NCBI GenBank assembly: GCA_025766275.1
Contig: JAFKAC010000007.1
Coordinates: 1,612,001 to 1,676,000 of the forward strand
Length of the DNA: 64,000 bases
From: Lactarius indigo
Lineage: Eukaryota; Basidiomycota; Agaricomycetes; Russulales; Russulaceae
Direction of reading: 5' to 3'
In this document: positions 49,301 to 60,163 of the stretch, one piece after another
Position numbering within the stretch: position 1 is the first letter of the stretch
Layout of the letters: each line of letters starts with the position of its first letter
The notes under the pieces: model-generated
Databases searched by the model: none
Seen by the model: the letters and a program-made list of their open reading frames with translations, nothing else
Told to the model about the DNA's origin: nothing
Made by a program: the position numbers and the translations under genes

Positions 49301-50675
49301 TGAGGTCAATTATCGTCATTTCGCTGAAGTCTAGATAAGAGTGTACGAGACTTTCATTAGAATATTTCTAGTACACACCGGGCTGGGATTGGAAATAACT
49401 GTAAGAGACAAACCAGACTTGTCCACGATATCTTGATTGATGGCTGCCCAGCGGCCCCCTCCGCAGGGGTTGCTTCCCTTGGGGTAGTGGCGCGCTAGAC
49501 TATTGCTGATCGGCAATATGTAGTGGCTGGGGACCCATTAAGGAATAGAGTGACAATGTCAAGATACCCGTTGGCGCCACAGCTGCACAGACCAGCGATT
49601 GTACTGATGGTCAGGAAACATTCGGCCCCCCGCTAACGCCGTCGTGTCATATATTCGGTGTTTGTGTATCATCAGTTGACAATCCGGACTAGGATTGTTC
49701 TGGAACAGCTTCGCTCTTCCCTCCATGAATTATACAGAATGACATGGCCAGACATACCTCCGTACTGATTAGTTCGTATTGCACCCAGGTTGGCACTTGT
49801 ATCATTGGCCGAGTTTGGGAAATGGGAATCGGGGTATTGGCGAATACAACGCGGAAGATGCGCGCAAAGAATGATATGATTGACTAGTGGAAGGGGGCCC
49901 TATTCCGTGATACACTCGATGTTTCGATCGCCGTTATGCTGAGAGCACGACACGACACAGCATAGAAACAGGAAGGAGGAAACCAGCGATCAGGATACGA
50001 TAGGAGGTGCTGGTACGTCCGCAGCCACCGAATAGAGCGAAAAGACATGACAGAAGCCGGACAGTTCAATCAAACTTCTTCTGGAGGAAACCCAGTGCCA
50101 ATCAGAGCCGACTGGACTGGTGAGGCTGGTAGGGTACTGCAGGGAAACCTTACGTGATTCGGGGTCTCACCGTGGGTGCTGGCTAATCTCGGTTGGGATA
50201 GACCCGGAAGCCTTTGACAGGTTCTCATCTTTGACCCGGTTTGCGCAGTGATATCTATACAGTACGGCCTATGCTAGAGGAAAAGGTGGATACCTAGCGA
50301 ATGTGTCACGGTTGAGTTGCACATCAGTGAATGTTCGCGATTTGACTGAGTGTCCTCTTGAATAGCCTTAGCTGAACGCTTGTTTGAGTGTATTGTACTG
50401 CAGTAGTAGTGAGACAGTCATCAAATTAAAAGAGAATCAGGGTGGTTGCGCATTGTATCTATTCGTATCTCTCCCTTCTGTGATCGCAACTACTGTAGGA
50501 CACTCACAGAATATGGCAGGCTCGGACTAATGCCGAGTTCGACTTGCCGTGCGTCAAAGAAGTGACGTAAGTGTCCATAAATCTGGATTGACTACGGTCC
50601 TGTCGGGCCGTTTAGACCACGGTTGACGTTGCGACTCAGTACCGTGACTGTACTCAGACTCGGAACGGCGCTGCG
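43319..50675. other. 7.4-kb gene desert
   Basis: No conserved motif or believable exon chain was found over 7.3 kb. Frames such as those near 43.9-44.2, 48.0-48.3 and 47.1-47.5 kb are protein-like only in part. At 47.1-47.5 kb plus-strand pieces such as SLVAGGLGAPRVVTVTDFLS suggest a possible old coding relic of unknown family. A 16-base C run lies at 48878-48893 and a short duplicated AGGAGATCAAAAAC near 48580-48610. No transposase or reverse transcriptase domain was recognised. Confidence 0.45.
48878..48893 (+). repeat. Poly-C tract of 16
   Basis: An uninterrupted run of 16 cytosines in the gene desert, preceded by ACTA. Long C runs are rare in this window and are also hard to sequence, so the length may be inexact. 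Confidence 0.7.
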
Positions 50676-53600
50676 ATGGAGTTCTTCCAACAAACTTACA
50701 CCGCTCTTCGTGGCCAACGGGTGTACAACAAACACCTGACGATACCATCACTCGACTCAGCGATCGTCTCTCACCCTCGACCCTTCTCAGCGACCGACGC
50801 GCAGCAGTGCTCTCCCTGAAGGGCCTCGCCAGAGATCACAAGGGACTGGTTGGGGTACATGCTCTCCTTGGTCTCCTTGGGATAATCCAGAATGACGCAG
50901 ACGTTGACGCGGATATCGGTCGCGCGGCTATCGAGACAGTCGCCATCCTCTGCTGACACCTTGGATACGTCTTACGCCCAGCGTGATCTCGGCTTGGAAC
51001 ATACCGACAAACTATTAGAGGACGAGAAGACAACACACAAACTCTTTGCGTTGCTCGGAGATAGAGACTATTTGCTTCGGTACAGCGCATGCGTATTATT
51101 GATCAGCATTCTCCAAAATCGACCACAGAAGGTGCAAGCATATTTCTTGAAGGCCCCCGTCGGACCTGCCGCACTGTGATCGCGCTTTTAGAGGATAATA
51201 AGGAGATTGTCGGCCGTGGTGAGCCTTTTGTCGAACTACCCTTTGTATGCTTCTCACACGCGACCATTTTCCCCAACTTGTCTTGAATCATGACTTTGCC
51301 CTCATTTATAGGTATCGTCGTCCTTGCTGCGCTGATTCGCCAGAGCACCGAGATCCCGAAAGTTCTTGCCTTTGATGGCGTCTTTGAGAAGCTTTTTGCA
51401 GTGGTTACTCGTGAAGGTGGGCTCGAAGGCCAGTCGGTTGTCGCCGACGCCCTTAAGTGCGTCGATACTCTCCTTCGGTTCAACCCATCCAACCAGGTGA
51501 AACCCCCTGAATTTATCCACGTCTCTCCTGATTGAGCTGGTTCAGAGTTACTTCCGCGAGACGGATCTCCCTTCGCTGCTTTGCACCCTTCTCTTCTTCA
51601 ACCCACATGTACAACCAGAAGAAAGTGTTCCCCAGGAATTTGCGCTGCAATTCTGGAATGATGACAAAGCCACTAACGCCGGCCTAATTCTAGAGGCAAT
51701 CGGTCTATTATTAGGGTCCAAAGGAGCTGGCGTGGGTAACAATTTTTCTCTGAGAGCAGGTCATGGACAAACTCTTTTTATGCAGCTCCGGGAAGGGCTA
51801 CGCTTTCACGAGATTGCTCATCGAAATGGCACTTGCGTCGAACGCGCCGACCAGGCTCAAAGTCAAGGTACGACTATGGACACTCTACGGTATCCACTGT
51901 CTCCTCTTATCACCTACACTCTTCAGTGTCTTCGCCTCCTTACCTCCCGCTGCTGCTCCCCTCCTACCGGACCTGATCTTGACACCTTATATGCCTGTCC
52001 CTGAGACGAACGGAGAAGAGTGGGACCGTCTCGAGGCTGCAACCGGGATAGATGCCCTTCTAGAACTCATAATGCATGGTGAATACAATGGGCAGGGTGC
52101 TGTACGAAGGCAGAAGGAAAGTGTTGACCTACGGGCAACGGCCTGTCAGCGTATTCGAGGTTCTTATCTGTGGTTTCGAGGGTTAGGGTTACACTAAATT
52201 TCCCACACTTGCAGCACTTCCTCAGAGATGATCACGTGAAAGAAGCAATCGTCACGGGTATGCTCCCACCCGAGAATACTGGTTGGCCAGCTTCGTCCTT
52301 CACTCGCCAACAATCTGACAGGCTCGATTTAAGGTGCACCCGCCCACTCGCCTGTCACTCCGCTTCTCTTCGGGCTTGTTATTCCTCCGGGCACCCCTCT
52401 AGACCGTGCCAACACGTCTTCGGTCCAATTTGCGGGGATTCTCTTCGCGCACCTGCTTCGGCACTCACCGCACTGCAAAACATTAGCGCGTCAGATCGTT
52501 CCTCCTCCCTTGACGCCGCTTCCAGCACAGTCGCAAGAAGGTGGCGCCTTCTTCGTCCCAGCCGATGGCGGGACGCCTCCTGCAGCCGATCTTCCCCCAA
52601 AGGACGATGCCGAAGACGACCCGCAAAGCTTGCTCGCCACCCTCACGGAGCACCTCTCCCTCGCATTCCTGCAGCGCTCGCGCGCGGAATTAGCGCCTCG
52701 CGAGGCACGGGAAGCAGACCGTGTCATCTGTGCTTACCTCTCACTGCTCGCACAGTGGCTGTGGGAAGACCCGCGCGCAGTACGCGAGTTCCTGGAGGCA
52801 GGTGGGCTCGGCGTGCTCGTCGACCAGTTGAACCAGCCGAGCGAGATCGACGTCGTCGTGCCCGGCCTATGTGCGTTCCTGCTCGGCGTGTGCTACGAGT
52901 TCAATCGCGAACCGGGCGAAGTCACGCGGTACGTCTTTTTGATCTCTATCTTTTAGTTCTTGATTCCCGCTCACGAACTGATGTTGATGCGTGCAGGGTG
53001 ACTATGCACCCGATTCTCACGAGATTGGGCGCGGACGTGCTCGTGGGCCGGATGAACCGCGTGCGCGAAGACGAGCGCATCAAGGCCGTCGGGCCGGACT
53101 CGTGGGTCCTGCCTTGCCCGACTCCGAGCGCACAAGCACTCGATCCGGCGTTCACGCCGATGTACGACGGCGAGACGGAGATCTGGTTTGACTGGGCTTT
53201 CGTTGACTTTTGGAAGGCGAACATATGTGAGCGTCTCAAATCTGCTTGCTTGCGTACTTGCATGCGCGCACACACGCGTGGCACGACACCAGCTTAACAT
53301 CACGTTGCGCTCTTAGATACGATTCAGCGCGGTATTGTAGGCGGATCCAGACTCGGCGGCGTCGTCGACGGGTATGTGCGGCGTATAGTTACTGTTACGA
53401 AACCTCTCATTCATATTGATATAATTCCATTAACCAGCGCAGAGCGGAGAGGAGAGCGTGCTAGTTGGCTCCCTCCGTGAGGTCATCGCAAAGCAGGCCA
53501 CTGAGATCGAATCGTTACGAAACAAACTAAAGGAGCTCACCGCGAACTCGGTCGCGGCGGCGGACGGAGGCAGGCTGCTACTGCTACGCAGTCCTGCAAC

Positions 53601-53880
53601 CAAATCCGACCAGGTTAGTGTACCATTTCCACCTCTAACCAATGTCGTGATACGATCCACGCCGCACATATAGGAACGAACGGCATTAGAGGCTGCTCTC
53701 CAGGCAGAGCGCACCAAACGTGCCGAAGTGGAAAAGGAGCAGGAAGATCTGCTCGTGTTGTTAGATGATCTGAGCGGCAAGCGTGCGAAGGATAAGCAGC
53801 GCATGAAAGAGCAAGGTATGGAGGTGTCAGAAGATGAAGACGATGATGGGGAAGGTGACGAGGAGGAAGAGGAAGAATAG
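50676..53880 (+). CDS. USO1: USO1/p115 vesicle tethering factor (5' half with frame breaks)
   Basis: A tether for ER-to-Golgi vesicles acting with Rab GTPases at cis-Golgi membranes. The ATG at 50676 gives MEFFQQTYTALRG, the family N-terminus. Armadillo-like head blocks follow: RLSDRLSPSTLLSDRRAAVL, NDADVDADIG, EHTDKLLEDEKTTHKLFALL, LAFDGVFEKLFAVV, LPSLLCTLL, LTPYMPVPETNGEEWDRLE, LSLLAQWLWEDPRAVREFLE, GVCYEFNREPGE and WFDWAFVDFWKANIYTIQRG. A short coiled coil (EVIAKQATEIESLRNKLKEL, AERTKRAEVEKEQEDLLVLL) and an acidic tail ending before the TAG at 53878 complete the protein. From 52200 on everything joins in frame. In the first 1.5 kb, five single-base changes break it, near 50715, 50952, 51175, 51925 and 52144. 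As a normally essential gene, this argues for consensus errors, unless another copy exists elsewhere. Confidence 0.88.
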
Positions 53881-53964
53881 CGGCTGGTCGCTGTCAGATC
53901 ATAATCTATTCCTGTAACATTGGCTATATCAACAAATCAGAAGGTCTGCCTCTTGTTGGAGGTA

Positions 53965-54963
53965 CTTCAGTTGCCAGAGACTGGTACTGCCGTACCATCG
54001 TGGCTGGTGATCCATCAGCAGAAGTAAATTGCCAGAATGTTACTCAATTCATACCATGGAGTTCCTCACGAAGTCGATAGGTTCTTTCTTCATCCTCCAT
54101 GCCAGCTCCCGACGTTCACTCGTCAGTGGTTCGTACTTGAACCAAGGGACCCACGAAGGGAGGTGCCGGACTGAATTATAGCCATTAGGCACTCAAATGA
54201 CAGTAGGGATGAAGAAACCGCACGAAACGGAAGATGATATACTAGTGCTGCTACCAGAACTGGGTCATAATTTCGCCAGCCCTCTATGGTGGTATCAATA
54301 TATCGTCGTTCTCCTTCAAGTCATACCCGTATGTGAGGCGCAAAACAAGACCTCCTTGAGGACTACAATGCCAGTCAATAGTTATCAGGAATATACGTGT
54401 CTTTCCCTCGACTAAATACCGATGTGAGGCTGTTTCGCTAAGGCGGAGGCTGCGATCCAATAGCCTTCTACCTTTGCGCCAGGATTTTCCCATTATAGAT
54501 AAGAAAAACGACCAGTCCACTTCCATTCTAGGACATTAGTGGAATCAGCGCCTATGGGGGAGAGAGGACAAGTATCGAGCGAACATCTCAAAAATTCTCA
54601 ACGGTGTTCGATCCGCGTACAAATCTCCACGCCTTTCAAGTAATTCCTTGATGGCTGTCGTCGAACATAGGACGACGACTGCTTGGCCAAAAACCTGAGT
54701 GAACACGACATCGCCTGATAAACAGTTCAGAGAAGAAGCACAGCGAAAGGTCGATCCTACCTTATTTCTTAGACATATCAGCATAGGCTAACCAAGGAGA
54801 GAGCTTTGGGACATCCAGCAAGTTGCCGATGACTAGCCAAGATGAAGGACCCAGGAGGAAACGGGAAGCCCCTTCGCCTTTTGTGGTCACCAAATGCGAG
54901 GAGGATATAGAGAAACACAGAGAGGGCGAGGCAATCAATCGCTATGACGAGGGAGATGGGCAT
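53965..54963 (-). pseudogene. Truncated P450 (N-terminal half only)
   Basis: The minus-strand ATG at 54963 starts MPISLVIAIDCLALSVFLYI, a membrane helix, then HKRRRGFPFPPG, GDVVFTQVFGQAVVVLCSTT, ERRGDLYADRTPLRIFEM, WRKGRRLLDRSLRLSE, LRLTYGYDLKENDDI and RHLPSWVPWFKYEPL. The frame breaks after FPPG (one extra base), a TAA stands where a Tyr codon is expected before the first splice site, and a stop follows ILIPP. Recognition ends at HDGTAVPV near 53970, about 85 bp from the USO1 stop. The I-helix, K-helix and haem loop are absent. Its closest relative here is P450-5 just upstream on the same strand, with the shared YGYDLKENDDI. Confidence 0.7.
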
Positions 54964-55778
54964 TTTCAAACTACTAGGCCACCTAACATGGAGCTATAGA
55001 CACAAGGAATGTCAGCAGATGCGTATTCATGGGAAAACAGTGATCTATAGATGCTTATTTATGGAAACTCTCTGAGAATACAGGCCCCGGATAGTCTTCA
55101 AATTGGACTCGGTATTATTACTACAAACGTAAGTTGTGGGCACCACGGGATCCTACGCGACTAGCGGCTGCATTGTCATCATTGACGAGTATATCGGGTC
55201 AGTGTTGATGATGCGCGCACGGACGCCATTGGCTTTGTCGACAAGGCCACGCCGGGTAGAGCGCATTGGTGAGGTAGGACTCAGAAACAATGAGTCGAGC
55301 GGCGACTATGTGATGGCGCTTGTAGCCGCGGCGATAAGGCTCGCGATAAGGTCTCGGCCACAAAGACATGGCTAGTGACACACGAAAATTCTTAGCGACG
55401 ACGTGGAAGATCGCCTGAGAGTGGGGCGCTGTCCTCGACTGGAACCGGCTCTGGCGAGTGCCAATGTCGCGGGCCCTGGGTTCATATGGGGACTAAGAAT
55501 TCTGTCTTACCATCTACCCTGTCTTACCTAAAACACTGACCGCCATTGTTACGCCTAGTAGGTTCACCTGTCTTTGGCGTTCTCTCACGACTAGATAACT
55601 TCATGTTCGTATGTGGCTCCACCAACCAAGACTGCGGGGGCTTCTATATTTGAGAACTACGTGAAATGTCGATGCTTCAAGTTGTTAGTGGGTGCTTTGC
55701 TCCTCTGTGGGTAGGTCCCTCCTGGGTCTCGGATGAAATAGCCAAGACACCAAGCGCGTGGAAGCGTATAAGCTCGAG
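54964..55778. other. Spacer between the truncated P450 and P450-5
   Basis: About 800 bp with no recognisable motif on either strand. Nothing resembles the missing C-terminal half of the truncated P450. Confidence 0.45.
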
Positions 55779-58230
55779 TCACGCACAAAGTGTGGTTCGT
55801 GGCCTATCACACTCGTGACTCACCACCGAGTCGCCGGTTTCCCGATGGGTCAAAGAGATAGCCAGAGCGCTAATAGAAAGCTTCCTACCTGTCCTGAACA
55901 TCGCCCTCAGCAATAGTGGAGGTGACACTCTCAGGAAGCGCCACTTCGCGGATAGGAAAGGAATACAGTTTAAGAGTCGGACTGGGACAATCGTACACGT
56001 ATAAAGAGAGCCGAGAGTAAGGAGACACAACCTCAAGCCAGAACATTCATCCTGAATCAAATCTTCTGCCTCCTTGTCTCTTGGATTGATGGCACATTCA
56101 AACTTCTCCGGATGGCTGTAAGAGTCCACCTGGTAAGGTATAGAGATGGCTGCTGGTAAGGGTTACGCACCTTGCAATTACGTCGTTCTGCATAGCTGTG
56201 GTGACCGGGATTTCGTTGCCATTCACATCCTTCGCATTGGTAACATTGAAAGACAGAGAGAACAGAGGCTGCGACAAGGAAGAGTGTCGCATCTACCAAG
56301 TGACGCCCGGGGCAGATCCGCTTGCCGGCACCAAATGCGAGAGTGATCGTCGGGTCGTCTCGGAATGTTCCGTCTTCGTTCAGGAATCGCTCAGGCCTGA
56401 ATTTTTCAGGATCCGGGAAGAGATCTGGGTTGTGTAGAATTGACCTAGGAACTTTTTGTCGGAAAACTATCAAGCGAAAGAGCAGTAGTACGCACCATAT
56501 GTTGGTGACCACCAATGAACCTAAGTGAACCGTCAGCAGCAAACTACAAATATCCAGTGACGTGGCAAACCTTTTGGAATGAAAAATCCTCGATAGACAC
56601 TGTCCTCTGTTGATGCATGGGGTACACCTTAAAAAAATATGTTGAGATACGTTAATTCACACCACAGAAGAGTCGCTCGCACCCTGCGGAGAAACTACTT
56701 GCCACCTGAGCAACTCCCTGCAAAATGCCTCAATGTACGGAAGACGCGACCTATCCCCGAGAGTCGGAAGCCTGTCTCTCGATACGATGGAGTCAATTTG
56801 AGCTTGTGCGCGCCTCTGCACCTCTGGGTGGAGGGTGAGTACGACGAAGAGGGAGGCCAATGAGGACGCGGTCTGAGTCACGTGCTCAGTTGTTGAAGGA
56901 GGCCCGGAGAGCTCAAATCACGCACCGAGTCTACACCGGCTGACAGTTTCCGATCAATGCCTTATTCCTCCCTATTGGATAAAACGACTCGGACTCACCG
57001 ATATACATAGAACCTAGGACTCGCTTGACGACATCCTCTTGCGTTTGCCTCTCAGGGCCATTCAGACCCTCCACCTCCAGGAAGTTGTTCACGGGCCAAG
57101 CGATGGTACTGCTGTCCCATCACGCTAGTCGACGGCCATAGTCAAGATATATTGTGCGGCATAAATGACTCATGACTGACCACAAACCATCGCCTTTTTC
57201 ACGAAATCAATGGGCTCGTTCATCGTCCTCCGACCAAGTTCCCTGCCTAGCCGAGCCAGCGGCTCATAGCTGAACCAAGGGAACCCACGAAGGGATATGT
57301 CGCACTGAAAACAGTTGTCAGCAAACCTTTTTGGTAGTGGTCGAAAAAAGGGAATTCATACGGGATGGGAGGAAGTTTACTAGAGCTGCTTCAGGATAGA
57401 AAAAACGACCTATGACTTGGCTGAGTTGCACTGGACCCTCGATTATATCGTCGTTCTCTTTCAGGTCATACCCGTACACGAACGACATGATAACTTTAGC
57501 TTGAAATCTGTGCGACCCTCCCGTTTCTAGAGTGACACCAGCTCACGAAGAGAACCACTGACAATTCAATATGGCCGCGGAAGTCCGCGGGTTTTGCGAG
57601 GAGCTGACCCAAAAACCAACGCGTTGGTTCTTCGATACTCTGACGGTTCAGTGATATTGAGCCCGAGCGAAAGCCGCGATCTGCTATCTTTCGTCCCTCG
57701 AGCCAGCGCTCTCTCTCCCTGGCGTTAGACAAGAGCCAATTCACCCCCATTCTACAGTGTCAGATAGGCGGTCAGTGTGGAGAGACGTTCAGAAGCAGAA
57801 ACGAGGCCTGCTCCTGCTGGCAGGGAATTGTGCGCACATTTCTTGCACTGGCCAAGCAGGCCGACCCAAGTAAGTTTCACCATGCTTTTCAAGTAGGTCT
57901 TTGATCGCGGCCAGGGAATTGAGCACCACGATGGCCTGCCCAAAAACTCGAAAATACAGAACGTCACCTGGAAAACGTGAGAGCTATCTTCAGTAGCGGG
58001 GTAGACTATCTCGAAATGACGTCGCCCGAACCGTGTTTCTCAGACAACTCTGTGTACGCAATCCATGGTGATTGCCTCGGAGCATTGAGTAAATTTCCGA
58101 TTAACGGCCATTGTCTTGGACCAGGTGGGTAAGGGAGTCCTCTTCTTCTTCTGTAGTCCTGGAAGGCGGATAGGAGATAAAAAAAAGTGGATACCATCAG
58201 GACATCTACTGCGGTGAAGGAGAACGCCAT
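55779..58230 (-). CDS. Cytochrome P450 (P450-5), nearly complete, frame breaks
   Basis: The ATG at 58230 opens MAFSFTAVDVLMVSTFFYLL (membrane helix), then [20 protein letters not shown]. Later blocks are GDVLYFRVFGQAIVVLNS, ERWLEGRKIADRGF, VYGYDLKENDDI, RHIPSWVP, EPIDFVKKAM, the I-helix AGVDS|TASSL, RDRLPTLGDRSRLPYIEAFC, RELLRW, VYRGFFIPKG, FRPERFL and the haem loop FGAGKRICPGRHLV. The last recognisable exon is HPEKFECAINPRDKEAEDLI near 56100-56040. The frame then stays open to 55779, longer than usual, so the true end is unsure. Single-base changes break the frame near 57275, 57110 and 56237. About a dozen short introns fit. A TATATATA box lies 45 bp upstream of the ATG. Confidence 0.85.
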
Positions 58231-58274
58231 AGTGGGGGAGGACGACGAAAAGTTCCCAACAGCCGCGGGGTGAT

Positions 58275-58282
58275 TATATATA
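58275..58282 (-). promoter_or_regulatory. TATA box of P450-5
   Basis: TATATATA on the minus strand, 45 bp upstream of the ATG at 58230. Confidence 0.4.
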
Positions 58283-58569
58283 GTAGCCAGTTCCCGCCCT
58301 TCCCAGTATCTCAAGTAGTGGACCATTTTTATCCATTTCAATTCTGAATGATTTGCCCCCGTTCACGAGACTACAAAGCAAGGTGACCGGCATTCTCATC
58401 TTTTCTGGCAAGTGGGACCCGGGCCGCTTTCCCCACGCCTCAGCTTTGTTCTATTCATAACACTCGTAACCGTTAAACCAGTCCCCTGCGTCCTACCGTG
58501 AGCCCACGCGCTTCTCCCCTTAATAATCATCATTCAAGGACTCAAGTACTCAATATTGAACGATTCCTC

Positions 58570-59065
58570 CTGATCCAGATATATCGTATATAGAATCACA
58601 CTAGGAACGTTTCCCGGAAAACTATCCTTGAGACTATCATGCAACTTTACAGCTGCCGAAGAACGCACCATGAGTACATGAATTGGCGACCGCCATAGAA
58701 CAGATAAACTGTAAGGAGTGGTATAAGGGTAGACCCGAACTAGTGACATGGCCAATGTTTTGGAACGAAGAATCCTCGGTAGAACACCATCTTCTGTTGG
58801 TTCCCGGCCACGAGAAGAACTCACATACAGGATATCTACACCGATACTTGCCACATTACTAGCAGCCCCTCCCAGATTGCTTCAATGTTTCGAAGGCGCG
58901 ACATACCCCTAGAGGCGTGTTCCTCGATACGACAGCGTCGATGTTGTTTTCAATTGAGCTTGCCACCGGCAGTGCGAGCATTTTTGCATCCCTGGATAGT
59001 AGCCCAGTGAACTCGTGATATCTGCTCCCTAGTATAGCTGCTTCGAGACCGTCTATTTCTATCAA
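58570..59065 (-). pseudogene. P450 relic (middle part only)
   Basis: Minus-strand pieces match P450-5 in order: ALPVASSIENNIDAVVSRNT (the segment after the I-helix), SRLRNIEAIWEGLL (K-helix region), a VFYRGFFVPK segment, and a stretch aligning with the exon that starts VPRSILHN. Frames change between pieces, the K-helix ExxR is altered, and neither the N-terminal half nor the haem loop is present. It lies upstream of P450-5 on the same strand, so P450-5 is flanked by relics on both sides. Confidence 0.55.
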
Positions 59066-60163
59066 CGCCTGGTGGTCCCAGACTAGCTACATCTATGACA
59101 AGCTTATGACATCCGGGATATAACCACGGGACCGCCTTCCGCAGATGTGGCTACCAGACTCAGCCATCAAAGAAGTGCGTGAACTGTCGGTAGTGAACTG
59201 ATAACGGCGAAGCACAGCAAATAATAGGACCGAGTACCCCCCGAGCTCGAAAACCTTTGATTTGACGTTTAAGTGAGTTTCCGCGGGATCTACTTGGCCT
59301 GGGTCATCTCTAGCTGTGTAGTAAGCGATTGTGAAGGATCGGCACATCTGAGCAAGCCCATTACACGTGAATCCATCGATGGCCATTCCTGGGCTCAAAG
59401 CACTTTGGTGTGGATAGCTAGGTCGATGTGCCGGTGGATTCCCTTTCTCCAGGCTGGATCACAATCAACCCCGCGGAAGCGTGATATTCTCCTGACTTCG
59501 ATCTCAAAGTAGAAACGATGTTCGTATCCGCGGTCCCCGCATCTGCGCAACCCCCTTTCACGGATTCGTTTGCCCCCGCACCCCCATTTCTGCGCCACCC
59601 TCCCGTTCCTGCACCTGCACACCTTTGCCTGTGGCCCACCATTTCCCCCACATTCACCTTTCCTTCCCCTTCCTGCACACTTTCCCTTTTCCGAGCCCGT
59701 TACATTCGGTCACCCCCCCACCCTTTTTGCGTGAAAATGGGGGCATATTAATACTAGGGGAGATCTGACCAGCTGGAGAACGAGGATATCATGTAGAATC
59801 ACTGAGGTCCTAAGCGAAGCGAAATACCCATTAGAGCGAGCAGTCACCAATTTACATCCTGGCCAGGAAACCAAACTGTTATGCCTTGCTTACTAGTGCT
59901 GTAATCGCGTAGACACTTCGAATTTCGAAATGGGGACCCCGGGCGAGCGACGGAACGACAGCACGCTGCCGTTTGCATTTCGGAGCCGATCAGCAGGCAA
60001 TACACGACGGTATCGTACTTGTACATTCTTCGCAGAAGATAAGAGACAAAACAAACTTCAGTGGGCCAGCACATCACTGGAACAACTGTAGGCGGCTATG
60101 TCATCACTCAGCGATAAGTTTGGCTACTTCTCTGAGATTCGAGCCAAAAGGGCCCATCGTAAG
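59066..60163. other. No recognisable gene; pyrimidine-rich stretch
   Basis: About 1.1 kb between the P450 relic and the 3' end of the class V enzyme. The part at 59560-59735 is strongly C/T-rich on the plus strand, which explains the long Pro-rich frame there. No conserved motif was seen. Confidence 0.45.

Noticed and set aside
52170..53297. A 375-codon plus-strand open frame
   Set aside because: Only its first part (HFLRDDHVKEAIVTGMLP) is USO1; the rest is an out-of-frame reading of the GC-rich USO1 exons, Arg-rich and without motifs.
27875..59065. A secondary-metabolite gene cluster
   Set aside because: P450s are present, but no polyketide synthase, NRPS, terpene synthase, prenyltransferase, transporter or regulator was recognised.
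59518..59751. Pro-rich 77-codon plus-strand frame
   Set aside because: It is a reading of a C/T-rich low-complexity stretch without codon bias or known motif.
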